A stretch of DNA of 64,000 nucleotides from Pusillimonas caeni (GTDB lineage Bacteria; Pseudomonadota; Gammaproteobacteria; Burkholderiales; Burkholderiaceae_B), in NCBI RefSeq assembly GCF_003545815.1, contig NZ_PDUW01000004.1:62001-126000 (forward strand), written 5' to 3'. The translations under genes and the position numbers were made by a program. Each line of letters opens with the position of its first letter. Positions within the stretch are counted from its first letter, which is position 1. The notes below the pieces were generated by a model. That model worked only from the letters and a program-made list of their open reading frames with translations. It did not search any database and had not been told where the DNA came from. Below, piece after piece: positions 8,243 to 17,959 of this stretch.

Positions 8243-8575
8243 CTAGACAGGCATGCTGGCGATTTCCTGATAGGCGGCCACCAGCCGGTTGCGCACCTGG
8301 ACCGTGGCCTGGAAGGCAATGCCCGCCTTCTGCATGTCTATCATCACGTTGTTCAGGGAAATGCCCGGATCGCCCAGGGCAAAAGCCTTGGCCTGTTGGG
8401 TGGACCCGTTCTGCATGGCGGAGACGCGCTGTAAAGACCGCTGCAATTCGGCTGCGAAGCCGCCCGGCACGGAGTCCCGCTCGTCCACGCGCGCGCCCGT
8501 GCCGGACGCCGCGCGGGCGACTTCCCGCATCTGGGCCAGAATGGATTCGATGTTGTTCAGATTCGAGATAGCCAT
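8243..8575 (-). CDS. fliE: Flagellar MS-ring/rod adapter FliE
   Basis: This 110-residue basal-body protein connects the MS ring to the proximal rod. The C-terminal region (GDPGISLNNVMIDMQKAGIAFQ, then VQVRNRLVAAYQEIASMPV) is the FliE signature. I chose ATG 8575, which gives the usual MAI start; a GTG three codons upstream (8584) is possible. Neither has a clear ribosome site. It is monocistronic and divergent from fliF across a 306-bp gap. Its 3' end faces the FlhX-like gene ten bases away. Confidence 0.95.
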   Translation of the reverse strand: MAISNLNNIESILAQMREVARAASGTGARVDERDSVPGGFAAELQRSLQRVSAMQNGSTQQAKAFALGDPGISLNNVMIDMQKAGIAFQATVQVRNRLVAAYQEIASMPV

Positions 8576-8881
8576 GGCGCACACTGTAGCGCAGCCGTTC
8601 GTCCGGCAAGCGCGCCATTAGCCGCCAAAACACCCGGCTATTTGCCTCATACCGTTTTCGCCCCTCTATTTACCATCAGCTTCGTCCGTCCAGGGGCGCC
8701 GTTTCCGTCTCTTGGCGTAAAGCCGAACTGCGCTCGAAAACCTATGCTTTTCGGCGCTTGGTCCTGCTTGAAGACACGTAATAATGACGACTCCCCTTCA
8801 CGTATTCCGTCGCATGCATATCGTAACCACGCAGTCTCCGGCAACGGTGCGACCCTGCGCAGACCCCGCCGGAGGCTCGCG
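8576..8881. promoter_or_regulatory. Divergent fliE/fliF control region
   Basis: No gene is visible in these 306 bases. The region must hold the promoters for both fliE and the thirteen-gene fliF operon. A GCCAAAAC/GGCTATTT stretch at about 8622-8643 loosely resembles FlhDC half sites, but the two halves touch rather than being 10-12 bp apart. I saw no sigma-28 pattern, in keeping with a class-2 promoter. GGAG at 8871-8874 is the fliF ribosome site. Confidence 0.5.
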
Positions 8882-10567
8882 ATGAGCCAGGCGCAAGCGC
8901 TCGTGGCTCGCTTTCCCGCGCTGAGCAAGCTTCAAGACATACCGCGTCCGATACTGCTCGGCGCCGCATCGGCGCTGATCGCCGTCATCGCGGTCGTGCT
9001 GCTGTGGAGCCGCGGTCCAGAGTACCGCGTCCTGTTCTCGAACATCGAGGACCGCGACGGCGGCGCCATCGTTTCCGCCCTGGCGCAAATGAATGTGCCC
9101 TACCGCCTCTCGGACAATGGCGGCGCCATCCTGGTTCCCGCCGACCGGGTGCATGAAACCCGGCTGCAACTGGCCACTCAAGGCCTGCCTCGAAGCGGCG
9201 GCGTGGGCTTCGAACTGCTGGACAATACGCGCTTCGGCGCCAGCCAGTTCACCGAACAGGTCACCTACCAGCGCGCCCTCGAAGGCGAGCTGGGCAACTC
9301 CATCGCCTCGCTGCACGCCGTGCAGCAGGCCCGCGTGCACCTCGCCATTCCGCGCGAATCCCTGTTCGTACGCGAGCGGCAGGAACCCACCGCCTCGGTG
9401 TTGCTGACGCTCTACCCCGGACGCACGCTCAGCGAGGCCCAGGTCTCGGCCATCGGCTGGCTCGTGTCCTCGAGCGTGCCGCGCCTCTCGGCCGAGAACG
9501 TATCGGTCGTCGATCAGAACGGCCGCCTGCTCAGCGCTCCCACGGGCGAAGCCGGCGCCGAGGGTTCGCAACGCAACTTCATCAACGACATCGAGCAACG
9601 CACGGTGCAGCGCATCCTCACCCTGGTCGCTCCCCTGGTCGGGCCGGGCAATGTGCGCGCTCAGGCCAGCGCGGATGTCGATTTCTCGCAGCGCGAGCAA
9701 ACCTCCGAGGTCTATCGGCCCAACCAGGAGCCCGGCCAGGGCGCCGTGCGCAGCAAGCAGACCAGCGGTTCGCAGCAGTACAACGTGCTGCCGCCCGAAG
9801 GCGTGCCCGGGGCGCTGACCAACCAGCCGCCGCCCAATGCCACCGCGCCCGTCGATGCCCCGCCTCAGGCGGGCGGCCAGGCCGCAGCCGGGCAGGCGGC
9901 GGCCGGACAGGCGGGAGCCAATCAACTCCAGACCGGCGGCAACACGGACGACGACGGCGTTCCCGCCAACACCCGCCACGATGCCACCATCAACTACGAG
10001 GTGGATCGCACCATCAGCCACGTGAAGGAGCCGCTGGGCAAGCTGCGCCGCCTGTCGGTCGCGGTGGTGGTGAATTACCTGCCCGGCGAAGACGGCCAGG
10101 CGCAGCCGCTGCCGCCCGAAGAGATCGACAACCTCAATCGTCTCGTGAGAGATGCCATGGGGTTCTCGGAAGATCGCGGCGATACGCTCAGCATCGTCAA
10201 CAGCCGCTTCACCCCCGACGCCTCCGCCCAGGTCCCGCTCTGGGAGAACCCCGACTATCGATCGATGGTCATGCAACTCCTGCGTTATCTGCTGTTGGCC
10301 ATCGCCGCCTGGCTGGTGTGGCGCAAGGTCGTCAAGCCCTATCTCGCCCATCTCGCCAGCAGCCAGGAGGCCCGGCAGATCGCCGCCGAAGAAGATGCGG
10401 CCACCCGCAACGCGGCGGCCAACGCGGCCGCCGCCGCGGCGCGGCGCGCATCGGAGATCAGCCGCTACGAAGACAATCTGAACGTCGCGCGGGACCTGGC
10501 TTCGAAGGATCCGCGCGCCGTGGCCATGGTGCTGCGCTCTTGGATGGAACAAAATGGCAAGCACTAG
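8882..10567 (+). CDS. fliF: Flagellar MS-ring protein FliF
   Basis: This 561-residue inner-membrane ring protein houses the export gate and anchors the FliG rotor. The first membrane helix is at about 23-42 (ILLGAASALIAVIAVVLLW). The ring-building domains run from about 45 to 310 (VLFSNIEDRDGGAIV, then QLATQGLPRSGGVGFELLD). A Pro/Gln/Ala-rich low-complexity loop lies at about 315-360. The second membrane helix is at about 462-482. The C-terminal FliG-binding tail ends SWMEQNGKH. ATG 8882 has GGAG upstream; the open frame to 8642 lacks one. It overlaps fliG by 14 bases. Confidence 0.96.
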   Translation: MSQAQALVARFPALSKLQDIPRPILLGAASALIAVIAVVLLWSRGPEYRVLFSNIEDRDGGAIVSALAQMNVPYRLSDNGGAILVPADRVHETRLQLATQGLPRSGGVGFELLDNTRFGASQFTEQVTYQRALEGELGNSIASLHAVQQARVHLAIPRESLFVRERQEPTASVLLTLYPGRTLSEAQVSAIGWLVSSSVPRLSAENVSVVDQNGRLLSAPTGEAGAEGSQRNFINDIEQRTVQRILTLVAPLVGPGNVRAQASADVDFSQREQTSEVYRPNQEPGQGAVRSKQTSGSQQYNVLPPEGVPGALTNQPPPNATAPVDAPPQAGGQAAAGQAAAGQAGANQLQTGGNTDDDGVPANTRHDATINYEVDRTISHVKEPLGKLRRLSVAVVVNYLPGEDGQAQPLPPEEIDNLNRLVRDAMGFSEDRGDTLSIVNSRFTPDASAQVPLWENPDYRSMVMQLLRYLLLAIAAWLVWRKVVKPYLAHLASSQEARQIAAEEDAATRNAAANAAAAAARRASEISRYEDNLNVARDLASKDPRAVAMVLRSWMEQNGKH

Positions 10568-11561
10568 TCCGGACAACCACCTGCAGCGCTGCGCCATCCT
10601 GATGATGTCGTTGGGAGAGGACGCCGCCGCAGAAGTCTTTCGCCACCTTTCGGCCCGCGAGGTTCAGCTGGTGGGCGGGGCCATGGCCACCCTGTCCCAG
10701 GTCACCCGCAGCGACGTGGACAAGGTGCTCGAGGATTTCCGGCAAGAGGCCGACCAGTTCATGGCCGTCACCGTGGGGTCGGACGACTACATACGCAGCG
10801 TCCTCACCAAGGCGCTGGGCAACGATCGTGCCGCCGGCCTGATCGAGGACATCCTCGAAGCCAGCGACAATGCCAACGGCATCGACGCCCTGAACTGGAT
10901 CGACGCCAACAGCGTCGCCGAACTCATCAGCGACGAGCATCCGCAGATCATCGCCACCATCCTGGTCCACCTTGAACGCGACCGCGCCTCGGCCGTCCTG
11001 GCCCTGCTCGATGAGCGCCTGCGCAACGACGTGGTGCTGCGCATCGCCACCTTCGGCGGCGTCCAGCCTTCGGCGCTACACGAACTGACCGACGTGCTCA
11101 ACGACATGCTGTCGGGCCAGGGCGCCAAGCGCAGCAAGATGGGAGGGGTGCGCGCGGCCGCCGAGCTGATCAACTACATGAGCTCGTCCGACGAGGACGC
11201 GGTGGTGGCCAACCTGCGCGAGCTCGATCCGGACCTGGCGCAGCGCATCGTCGACGAAATGTTCGTCTTCGACAATCTGGTCGAGATCGAGCCTTCGGCC
11301 ATCCAGCTGATTCTCAAGGAAGTGGACACGGCGACGCTGACGATCGCGCTCAAGGGCGCGCCCGAAGAGGTGCGCGACACCTTCATGAAGAACATGTCCA
11401 ACCGGGCGGCCGAAATGCTGCGCGAAGACCTGGAAGCGCAAGGCCCCATCCGGATGTCCCGCGTCGAAGAAGCCCAGAAGAGCATACTGCAGGTCGCGCG
11501 GCGCCTGGCCGAAGCCGGCCAGTTCAGCCTGAGCCGCCGCGGAGACGACGAATATGTCTGA
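10554..11561 (+). CDS. fliG: Flagellar motor switch protein FliG
   Basis: This 335-residue rotor protein binds FliF at its N-terminus and FliM in the middle, and interacts with MotA through its charged C-terminal helix. The EHPQ motif that binds FliM is at residues 128-131. The C-terminal MFVFDNLVEIEPSAIQLIL is followed by the torque helix region LKGAPEEVRDTFMKNMSNRAAEML, with the conserved Arg and Asp residues. It overlaps fliF by 14 and fliH by 8 bases, which points to strong translational coupling. Confidence 0.97.
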   Translation: MASTSPDNHLQRCAILMMSLGEDAAAEVFRHLSAREVQLVGGAMATLSQVTRSDVDKVLEDFRQEADQFMAVTVGSDDYIRSVLTKALGNDRAAGLIEDILEASDNANGIDALNWIDANSVAELISDEHPQIIATILVHLERDRASAVLALLDERLRNDVVLRIATFGGVQPSALHELTDVLNDMLSGQGAKRSKMGGVRAAAELINYMSSSDEDAVVANLRELDPDLAQRIVDEMFVFDNLVEIEPSAIQLILKEVDTATLTIALKGAPEEVRDTFMKNMSNRAAEMLREDLEAQGPIRMSRVEEAQKSILQVARRLAEAGQFSLSRRGDDEYV

Positions 11562-12309
11562 GCCCGCCCGCCGGGCGCTGCGCGCCTACGGAGACCAGGC
11601 CTGGCGCCGCTGGGAAATGGAATCGGTGGAATTCGCGGCTCCCGACGACGAAGGGCTTGCCGACGCTCCCTTGGCGGTGCCCGAACATCTGCGCGATGAA
11701 ATCGCGCGGCTGGAGCGGCAGGCCCGCGAAGAGGGACGCGCTCGAGGCCAAGCCGAGGGCCACGAGGAAGGTTTCAGCCAAGGTCTCGAGGAAGGCCGGG
11801 CGCGCGGCCGCGAAGCGGGCCATGCCGAAGGCTTCGAGGCCGGCATGAAGGATGCCCTCGAACAAGGCAGGATGCGGAACGATGAGCAGGCGCGCCGCCT
11901 GGCCGAACTGCTGGACGCCTGTTCCGGCGCCTTGCACGACGTCGAAGCCGAAACCGGCCAGGCCCTGGTGCGCCTGGCCATCAGCATTGCGCAGCAGGTC
12001 GTCCGCTCCACCTTGGCGGCCGAGCCGGAGAAGATCCTCGACACCTTGCGCGACATTCTCTACCTGGATGCCGGGCAGGAAGGCCTGCTTCGCCTGCGTC
12101 TACATCCGGACGATCTGGCGCTGGTCCAGCCCCATCTGGCGGACGATCCGGGCGCGCGCCGCTGGCGCCTGCAGGCCGACCCCAATATAGAGCGCGGCGG
12201 ATGCGTCGCCGAGACGGCGCTGGGCAGCATCGATGCAACCCTGCAGACCCGATGGCAGCGGGTGGTCAGCGCACTGGGCCACAATCTGCCCTGGAGCGCC
12301 GCGCCGTGA
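11554..12309 (+). CDS. fliH: Flagellar export ATPase regulator FliH
   Basis: This 251-residue stator-like partner of FliI links the ATPase to FliN and FlhA. A run of glycine-spaced heptads ([23 protein letters not shown], then [14 protein letters not shown]) at about 55-110 is the GxxxG helix typical of FliH. The C-terminal domain ([24 protein letters not shown], then the [20 protein letters not shown] end) matches the vacuolar-type stator fold. Its stop overlaps the fliI GTG start (GTGA). Confidence 0.93.
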   Translation: MSEPARRALRAYGDQAWRRWEMESVEFAAPDDEGLADAPLAVPEHLRDEIARLERQAREEGRARGQAEGHEEGFSQGLEEGRARGREAGHAEGFEAGMKDALEQGRMRNDEQARRLAELLDACSGALHDVEAETGQALVRLAISIAQQVVRSTLAAEPEKILDTLRDILYLDAGQEGLLRLRLHPDDLALVQPHLADDPGARRWRLQADPNIERGGCVAETALGSIDATLQTRWQRVVSALGHNLPWSAAP

Positions 12310-13766
12310 ACGCCACCTCGCGCCTCGAAAGCGCCGCCGACCGCTGGCGCATGCAGCTTGCCATCGGCGCCCGGCGCGTGGCCCATGTGGAATCCTGGCA
12401 TGCCACCGGCCGCATCACGCGCGCCACGGGCCTGGTGCTGGAGGCCACCGGCCTGCGGCTGGCCGTCGGGGCCGCCTGCAAGATCGAGATCACGCCGCGC
12501 CAGAACCACTGGGCCGACGCCGAAGTCGTCGGCTTCAACGGCCATACGCTGTACCTCATGCCGCAAAGCGATATTTCGGGACTGCCGCCCGGCGCGCGGG
12601 TGGTGCCCGTCGAGGCGGGACTGCGCACGCCGATTACCCTGCCCTCGCACGATGCGGTCGAAAACCCGGTCACGGGCCAGACCCGGCATCTGCCGGTGGG
12701 CGACGCCTTGCTGGGCCGCGTACTGGACGGCGCCGGCCGGCCGCTGGACGATCTGGGCCCGCTCAAGCACGTGCATCCCGCCCCGCTGGCGGCGCAGACC
12801 ATCAACCCGCTCGAGCGCGCGCCGATCGACACGGCGCTCGATGTCGGCGTGCGGGCCATCAACGGCCTGCTGACCGTCGGCCGCGGCCAGCGCATGGGCC
12901 TGTTCGCCGGTTCGGGCGTGGGCAAGAGCGTGCTGCTGGGCATGATGGCCCGCTACACCCGGGCCGATATCGTGGTGGTGGGCCTCATCGGCGAGCGCGG
13001 CAGAGAGGTCAAGGAATTCATCGAGCACAACCTGGGAGTAGACGGGCTGCGCAGATCGGTGGTGGTGGCGGCGCCGGCCGACGTCTCGCCCTTGCTGAGG
13101 ATGCAGGGCGCGGTCTATGCGACCCGTCTGGCCGAATACTTTCGCGACCAGGGCAAGCACGTGCTGCTGATCATGGATTCGCTGACGCGCTATGCCATGG
13201 CGCAGCGCGAAATCGCATTGGCCATCGGCGAGCCTCCCGCCACCAAGGGCTATCCGCCGTCGGTATTCGCCAAGCTGCCGGCGCTGGTCGAGCGTGCCGG
13301 CAACGGCGCGCCGGTGGACGGCCAGCCCGCGGGATCGATCACAGCCTTCTATACCGTGCTGACCGAGGGCGACGACCAGCAGGATCCCATTGCCGATTCG
13401 GCCCGCGCCATTCTCGACGGACATATCGTGCTGTCGCGCAGCCTGGCCGAGTCGGGCCACTATCCGGCCATCGACATCGAGGCATCGATTTCACGCGTGA
13501 TGTCGGCCGTGGTGCCGCCCTCGCAATTTGCCATGGTCCATGCATTCAAGCAGATGCTCTCGCGCTATCAGCGCAACCGCGACTTGATCGCAGTGGGCGC
13601 CTACGCCCGCGGCAATGACCCGCGGACAGACGAGGCCATCGACAAATACCCCTGGCTGGAGGCGTTTCTGCAGCAGGGCATAGAACAGCGCATCGACTAC
13701 GGGCGCGCAACGCGCGAACTGGCTGCGGTGCTGGGACACGAGACGGCGGAGGCCTCCCATGGCTAA
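12306..13766 (+). CDS. fliI: Flagellum-specific ATPase FliI
   Basis: This 486-residue hexameric ATPase of the export apparatus resembles the F1 beta subunit. Walker A GSGVGKS is at residues 202-208. The family segment [14 protein letters not shown] follows at about 230. Walker B lies in [22 protein letters not shown], followed by [19 protein letters not shown] chose GTG 12306 because it starts the protein at the conserved length and overlaps the fliH stop. An open frame reaches 12201 but runs inside fliH. It overlaps fliJ by eight bases. Confidence 0.96.
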   Translation: MNATSRLESAADRWRMQLAIGARRVAHVESWHATGRITRATGLVLEATGLRLAVGAACKIEITPRQNHWADAEVVGFNGHTLYLMPQSDISGLPPGARVVPVEAGLRTPITLPSHDAVENPVTGQTRHLPVGDALLGRVLDGAGRPLDDLGPLKHVHPAPLAAQTINPLERAPIDTALDVGVRAINGLLTVGRGQRMGLFAGSGVGKSVLLGMMARYTRADIVVVGLIGERGREVKEFIEHNLGVDGLRRSVVVAAPADVSPLLRMQGAVYATRLAEYFRDQGKHVLLIMDSLTRYAMAQREIALAIGEPPATKGYPPSVFAKLPALVERAGNGAPVDGQPAGSITAFYTVLTEGDDQQDPIADSARAILDGHIVLSRSLAESGHYPAIDIEASISRVMSAVVPPSQFAMVHAFKQMLSRYQRNRDLIAVGAYARGNDPRTDEAIDKYPWLEAFLQQGIEQRIDYGRATRELAAVLGHETAEASHG

Positions 13767-14202
13767 GACTTCGACCCTGGACATGCTGGTCGACCTGGCG
13801 CGCAACGACACCGACGAGGCCGCCAGGCAGCTGGCCCAGCTGTCCAAGGCTCGGCACGATGCCGAACAACAGCTGCAAGCCCTGCACAGCTACAGGCAGG
13901 ATTACGCCGAACGGCTGCAGCGGGTATCTAAATCGGGCCTGACGGCTTCGAACTATCACAATTTTAGGCAGTTTATCGCCACTTTGGACGAAGCGATCTC
14001 GCAGCAAAATAGGATACTGGAGCAGATGGATGCCCGGCTGCAGAAGGGGCGAGACTCCTGGCAAGCCGAAAAGCGGCGTCTCAACTCATTCGAGACCTTG
14101 CAAACGCGCCAGCTGCGCCAGCAGGCCGTGCACGAGGCGCGCCGCGAACAACGCATGAACGACGAGATTTCCGCCCGCGGGTATCGCGGAATGGGTCATT
14201 GA
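13759..14202 (+). CDS. fliJ: Flagellar export chaperone FliJ
   Basis: This 147-residue, almost wholly alpha-helical coiled-coil protein fits FliJ, the gamma-like stalk between FliI and FlhA. Features are [24 protein letters not shown] at the start, [22 protein letters not shown] in the middle and a charged tail ending YRGMGH. Similarity in this family is weak, but position between fliI and fliK is invariant. Its stop overlaps the TTG that could open the fliK frame. Confidence 0.93.
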   Translation: MAKTSTLDMLVDLARNDTDEAARQLAQLSKARHDAEQQLQALHSYRQDYAERLQRVSKSGLTASNYHNFRQFIATLDEAISQQNRILEQMDARLQKGRDSWQAEKRRLNSFETLQTRQLRQQAVHEARREQRMNDEISARGYRGMGH

Positions 14203-14222
14203 GCAATCACCTGGTCACCGCC

Positions 14223-15560
14223 ATGAATTCACCGACAATCGCCGCCGTGGTCCCGGGGCTTGCGCCGCAAGCGGGCCGCGCGCCATCCGCCGAAAACACG
14301 GCCGCCGACAGCCCGCGCTTTGCGGACGTCCTGGCCGGCCAGGCGCCGGCCGCCGCCAAGGAAGAAGGCCGGACGGACGCCCGCGCGCAAGCGAAATCAA
14401 CCGCCGGCTCGGACCATTCCGTGGAGGATGGCGACCAGGCCGCCCAGGCGGGTGAACCGGCCGAAAGCGACAAGGCGGGATCCGAACCGAATGCCGCCGA
14501 CGACGCCCTGGCCGCCCTGCCCCAGATAACGCTCGAGATCGCCTTGCATGCCCGCGGCCAGGCGGGCCGGACCGGCCTGCCCTCCGGCGACGGCCTGCCA
14601 GTCGCGGCGGGCGGACCGGCCGCCGACGTCCGATCCGACGCGTCGCGCCGGCACACCGCCAGCGGTAAAGAGCCCTTCCCGGGCGCGCTGCGCGCCGAGG
14701 CGCTCGCGGCCGCCCAGGCCTCGACGGCGAATGGTCCCGAGACGCCGGCCATCGACACCACGTCTGTCGCGCAGGCGTCGGCAAGCGGCGCCACGGCCGC
14801 TCCGGGCCCCGCCCGCGCCGCATCCGCCGAACTCGCCGCGGTGCGCCGGAAAGCGGCCGCACAGCTCTCGTCCGCCACGAACACCGAGCCCGCGGGCGCG
14901 CAGCCGGGCAAGCTTCCGGGCGCGGCAAACGGCCCCGCCGCCCCGGCGTTCTCCCATGCCGGCGATGCCGCGTTCGCGCCAGCCCAAATGCCCGTTGCAA
15001 GGGACCAGGCGGCCCCGCAGAACACGCAGGCCATGCCGGCCGTCGAGGCGCCCGCGGCGGCTTCCGCAGGGGCAAACCCTTTCGCCCAGGCGGGAACGGC
15101 GTCCTTCCCGGCCGCTTCGGCCATCGCCACGCCCTTGCACCATGCCGACTGGAATACGGATTTCGGCCGGCAGGTCATCATGCTGGCGCGCGACGTCCAT
15201 GGCGGCGCGCAGACCGCCGAACTGCGGCTGGATCCGCCCGAACTGGGGCCGCTGCGCATTTCGATCAGCCTGAACGACGGCATGGCCAATGCGGTTTTCG
15301 TCTCCGCGCACGCGTCGGTGCGGCAAGCGGTCGAATCGGCGCTGCCCCAGCTGAGCCAGCAGCTCGCCCAGGCCGGCATATCGCTGGGCCAGACTCACGT
15401 GGGCGACCATGGCCAAGCCGGTTTCGCCTTCCATGACGAGGGCGGTCCGGCGGGCGGCCGCATGCCGGGCGCCGGCGCCGGCCATGCCGCAGCGGCCGAC
15501 GCCTCGCCCCCGCCGCGCGTCAGCGTCGCGTCCAACGGCCTCGTGGACACCTTCGCCTGA
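14223..15560 (+). CDS. fliK: Flagellar hook-length control protein FliK
   Basis: This is the canonical FliK of about 445 residues. Most of it is Ala/Pro/Gly-rich and probably extended, serving as the ruler. The C-terminal domain (ADWNTDFGRQVIMLARDVHGG, then LRLDPPELGPLRISISL) switches FlhB from hook to filament export. I take ATG 14223; a TTG at 14199 overlapping the fliJ stop is an alternative. The Gln-rich end of the domain (PQLSQQLAQAGISLGQTHVG) is typical. A second, unrelated-looking FliK-like protein lies at 6698-7930. Confidence 0.93.
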   Translation: MNSPTIAAVVPGLAPQAGRAPSAENTAADSPRFADVLAGQAPAAAKEEGRTDARAQAKSTAGSDHSVEDGDQAAQAGEPAESDKAGSEPNAADDALAALPQITLEIALHARGQAGRTGLPSGDGLPVAAGGPAADVRSDASRRHTASGKEPFPGALRAEALAAAQASTANGPETPAIDTTSVAQASASGATAAPGPARAASAELAAVRRKAAAQLSSATNTEPAGAQPGKLPGAANGPAAPAFSHAGDAAFAPAQMPVARDQAAPQNTQAMPAVEAPAAASAGANPFAQAGTASFPAASAIATPLHHADWNTDFGRQVIMLARDVHGGAQTAELRLDPPELGPLRISISLNDGMANAVFVSAHASVRQAVESALPQLSQQLAQAGISLGQTHVGDHGQAGFAFHDEGGPAGGRMPGAGAGHAAAADASPPPRVSVASNGLVDTFA

Positions 15561-15612
15561 TCGGCCGCCACCATGAAAACGACACTCATCGCCCTTCGCT
15601 GATTCAAGCCCC

Positions 15613-16065
15613 ATGCGCATTCTCAACACCATTCTGCTCGTTCTGATACTGCTCGTAGCCAGCGGCGGCGCCGCGTACTATTACTTCACCACCAGCGGGC
15701 AGAGCGCGCCCGAGGCTCAGGCGCAGGAACCCGCCAGACCCGTCGTGGCCGCTCCCATTTTTCTGGCGCTGGAGCCTTTCACCGTCACCCTGCGCGGCGA
15801 ACGCGGCAGCCAGATCCTCTACACTGAAATCACGCTGCGCCTGAACGAGACCGAGTCGCATACGACGCTGGTGCAGTACATGCCCGAAGTGCGCAATCGC
15901 GTGCTGGCGGAGCTGGCCCAGCACACCGCCTCCGAGCTGCAGACCACCGAAGGCCGCAACGCGCTGGCAGGCCGCCTGAAAAGGGTGCTTTCCGCATCCT
16001 TCCATCCGCATCTGAGCGCCCCGGGCATCTCCAGCGTGCTGTTCACCGCTTTCGTGATCCAGTAA
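15613..16065 (+). CDS. fliL: Flagellar basal-body protein FliL
   Basis: This 150-residue single-pass inner-membrane protein stabilises stator units around the rotor. The membrane helix is at about 5-26 (NTILLVLILLVASGGAAYYYF), followed by a linker. The periplasmic domain starts near FLALEPFTVTLRGERGSQILY and ends SSVLFTAFVIQ. The stop directly abuts the fliM ATG without a gap. In the 52-bp gap after fliK a nine-codon ATG frame is visible, which I do not consider a gene. Confidence 0.93.
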   Translation: MRILNTILLVLILLVASGGAAYYYFTTSGQSAPEAQAQEPARPVVAAPIFLALEPFTVTLRGERGSQILYTEITLRLNETESHTTLVQYMPEVRNRVLAELAQHTASELQTTEGRNALAGRLKRVLSASFHPHLSAPGISSVLFTAFVIQ

Positions 16066-17076
16066 ATGGCTTATTCGAACTTCCTGTCGCAGGATGAAGT
16101 CGATGCGCTGATCGCCGGGGTCACCGGGGAAAGTAGCGAGGCATCGCAAACCGAAGAGCTTGGCGGCGTCCGGCCCTACGACTTGAGCTCGCCCGATCGT
16201 GTGGTCCGGCACCGCATGCAGACGCTGGAGCTGATCAACGAGCGATTTGCCCGGCGCCTGCGTTCAACGCTGCTGAGCTTCATGCGCCGCAATGCCGACA
16301 TCACGGTGTCCACCATCAAGGTGCAGAAATACTCGGAGTTCGAGCGCAACCTGCCCGTGCCCAGCAACCTGAACATGGTGGCCATGAAGCCCCTGCGCGG
16401 CGTGGCGCTGTTCACCTTCGACCCCAATCTGGTGTTCCTCGTCATCGACAGCCTGTTCGGCGGCCATGGACGCTACACCACCCGGGTCGAAGGCCGCGAT
16501 TTCACCACCACCGAACAGCGCATCATCCGGCGCCTGCTCAACCTCACCCTGGAAAGCTACGGCGAATCGTGGCAGAACGTCTATCCCGTCGCCTTCGAGT
16601 ACATACGCTCGGAGATGCACACCAAGTTCGCCAGCATCACCAGCGGCAACGAGATCGTCGTCGTCACGTCCTTCAACATCGAACTGGGCGCCTCCGGCGG
16701 CAATCTCAATATCTGCCTGCCCTATTCGATGATAGAACCCGTGCGCGACCTGCTGACGCGGCCCCTGCAGGAAGCCTCGCTGGACGAAGTGGACCAGCGC
16801 TGGACCCAGCAGCTTTCGCGCCAGGTCCGCAGCGCCGAGGTCGAACTGATCGCCGAATTCGCGTCCATACGAACCACCGTCGGCGAACTGATGAAGCTGA
16901 AGGTCAACGACGTCCTGCCGGTGGACATACCCAAGATCATCACCGCCCATGCCGGCAACGTGCCGGTCATGGAATGCACCTACGGCACTTTCAACGGCCA
17001 ATATGCCTTGAGGGTGCAGAACGTCCTGGCCCATTCCGAGCCCGAACTCAAGAAAACCACCACATCTCATGACTGA
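16066..17076 (+). CDS. fliM: Flagellar motor switch protein FliM
   Basis: This 336-residue C-ring protein receives phosphorylated CheY. The N-terminal CheY-binding peptide LSQDEVDALIAGV is at residues 7-19, followed by a linker. The middle domain contains the family's FERNLPVPSNLNMVAM and GGHGRYTTRVEGRDF segments. The C-terminal SpoA domain has LMKLKVNDVLPVDIPKIITAH. It overlaps the next gene, fliN, by eight bases. Confidence 0.97.
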   Translation: MAYSNFLSQDEVDALIAGVTGESSEASQTEELGGVRPYDLSSPDRVVRHRMQTLELINERFARRLRSTLLSFMRRNADITVSTIKVQKYSEFERNLPVPSNLNMVAMKPLRGVALFTFDPNLVFLVIDSLFGGHGRYTTRVEGRDFTTTEQRIIRRLLNLTLESYGESWQNVYPVAFEYIRSEMHTKFASITSGNEIVVVTSFNIELGASGGNLNICLPYSMIEPVRDLLTRPLQEASLDEVDQRWTQQLSRQVRSAEVELIAEFASIRTTVGELMKLKVNDVLPVDIPKIITAHAGNVPVMECTYGTFNGQYALRVQNVLAHSEPELKKTTTSHD

Positions 17077-17590
17077 TCCAAACCAAGACTCCGACAAAGA
17101 CCAGTCCGCCCCCGACGCGGCGGACGCGGACTGGGCCTCGGCTTTCGCCGAGCAGTCAGCGGGCCATGCCGGCACGCCCAGTCAGGCCGAAGGGCTGCAG
17201 GGCGACGACTGGGCCAGCGCGCTGGCCGAGCAGACGGCGGCCGAGAACACGGCCAAGCCTCCCGCCACCTCCAGTGTGGCGGACCTCTTCCAGCCCCTGG
17301 CCGGCATGCCCGCCGAGGGCGAGAGCGACATCGACCTGATCATGGACATTCCGGTGCAGCTCTCGGTGGAGCTGGGCCGCACCCGCCTGACGATCAAGAA
17401 CATCCTTCAGCTGGGACAAGGTTCAGTGGTCGAGCTCGACGGCCTGGCCGGCGAACCCATGGACATCTTCGTGAACGGCTACCTGATCGCCCAGGGCGAA
17501 GTGGTCGTGGTCGACGACAGATACGGCATCCGCCTGACCGACATCATCACGCCCTCCGACCGGCTCAGCCGGCTGAACGGCAAGCGCTGA
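17069..17590 (+). CDS. fliN: Flagellar motor switch protein FliN with duplicated N-terminal motif
   Basis: This 173-residue C-ring protein is longer than E. coli FliN (137). The SpoA domain occupies about 88-165 ([54 protein letters not shown]). The extra length is N-terminal, where WASAFAEQ (residues 22-29) recurs as WASALAEQ (48-55). The single E. coli counterpart is a similar acidic, tryptophan-containing stretch. The linker between the second copy and the folded domain is Pro/Ala-rich. It overlaps fliM by eight bases and is followed by fliO after three. Confidence 0.96.
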   Translation: MTDPNQDSDKDQSAPDAADADWASAFAEQSAGHAGTPSQAEGLQGDDWASALAEQTAAENTAKPPATSSVADLFQPLAGMPAEGESDIDLIMDIPVQLSVELGRTRLTIKNILQLGQGSVVELDGLAGEPMDIFVNGYLIAQGEVVVVDDRYGIRLTDIITPSDRLSRLNGKR

Positions 17591-17593
17591 GCC

Positions 17594-17959
17594 ATGAACG
17601 AGGGCGATGTCCTGCGCATGGTGAGCAGTCTTGCGTTCATTGTGCTTCTCATCCTGGCGGGGGCCTGGCTGATGCGCCGCGCCGGATGGCTGCGCGCGGG
17701 CCCCGGCCAGGCCATCAGGGTCGTGGGCGCGCAAAGCCTGGGCGCCCGCTCCAGCGTGGCGATCGTGCAGATCGAGAACCAGCGGCTCGTGCTCGGCGTG
17801 ACGCCCCAGCAGATCACCCTGCTCCACACGCTGCCTGCAGGCGGCGAGCCCGACGCCGCCGGCCATGCCTCCACCCTGCCCGCGCAGCAGGGTTTCGCGC
17901 AATCCCTGCGCACCGCCCTGGCGCGCGGTGGCAAAGGCTCGAACGGCATGCAGCCATGA
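17594..17959 (+). CDS. fliO: Flagellar export protein FliO
   Basis: This 121-residue protein has one membrane helix at about 10-27 ([18 protein letters not shown]) and a cytoplasmic domain with the family's [43 protein letters not shown] pattern. FliO helps assemble the FliP ring and is not part of the finished gate. The start follows fliN closely and the stop overlaps fliP (ATGA). Confidence 0.93.
   Translation: MNEGDVLRMVSSLAFIVLLILAGAWLMRRAGWLRAGPGQAIRVVGAQSLGARSSVAIVQIENQRLVLGVTPQQITLLHTLPAGGEPDAAGHASTLPAQQGFAQSLRTALARGGKGSNGMQP

Noticed and set aside
8622-8643. FlhDC box between fliE and fliF
   Set aside because: The two half-like segments adjoin without the 10-12 bp spacer and each has several mismatches; kept only as a remark in the region entry.
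15572-15601. A nine-codon ATG frame between fliK and fliL
   Set aside because: Too short, without a ribosome site or sign of conservation.
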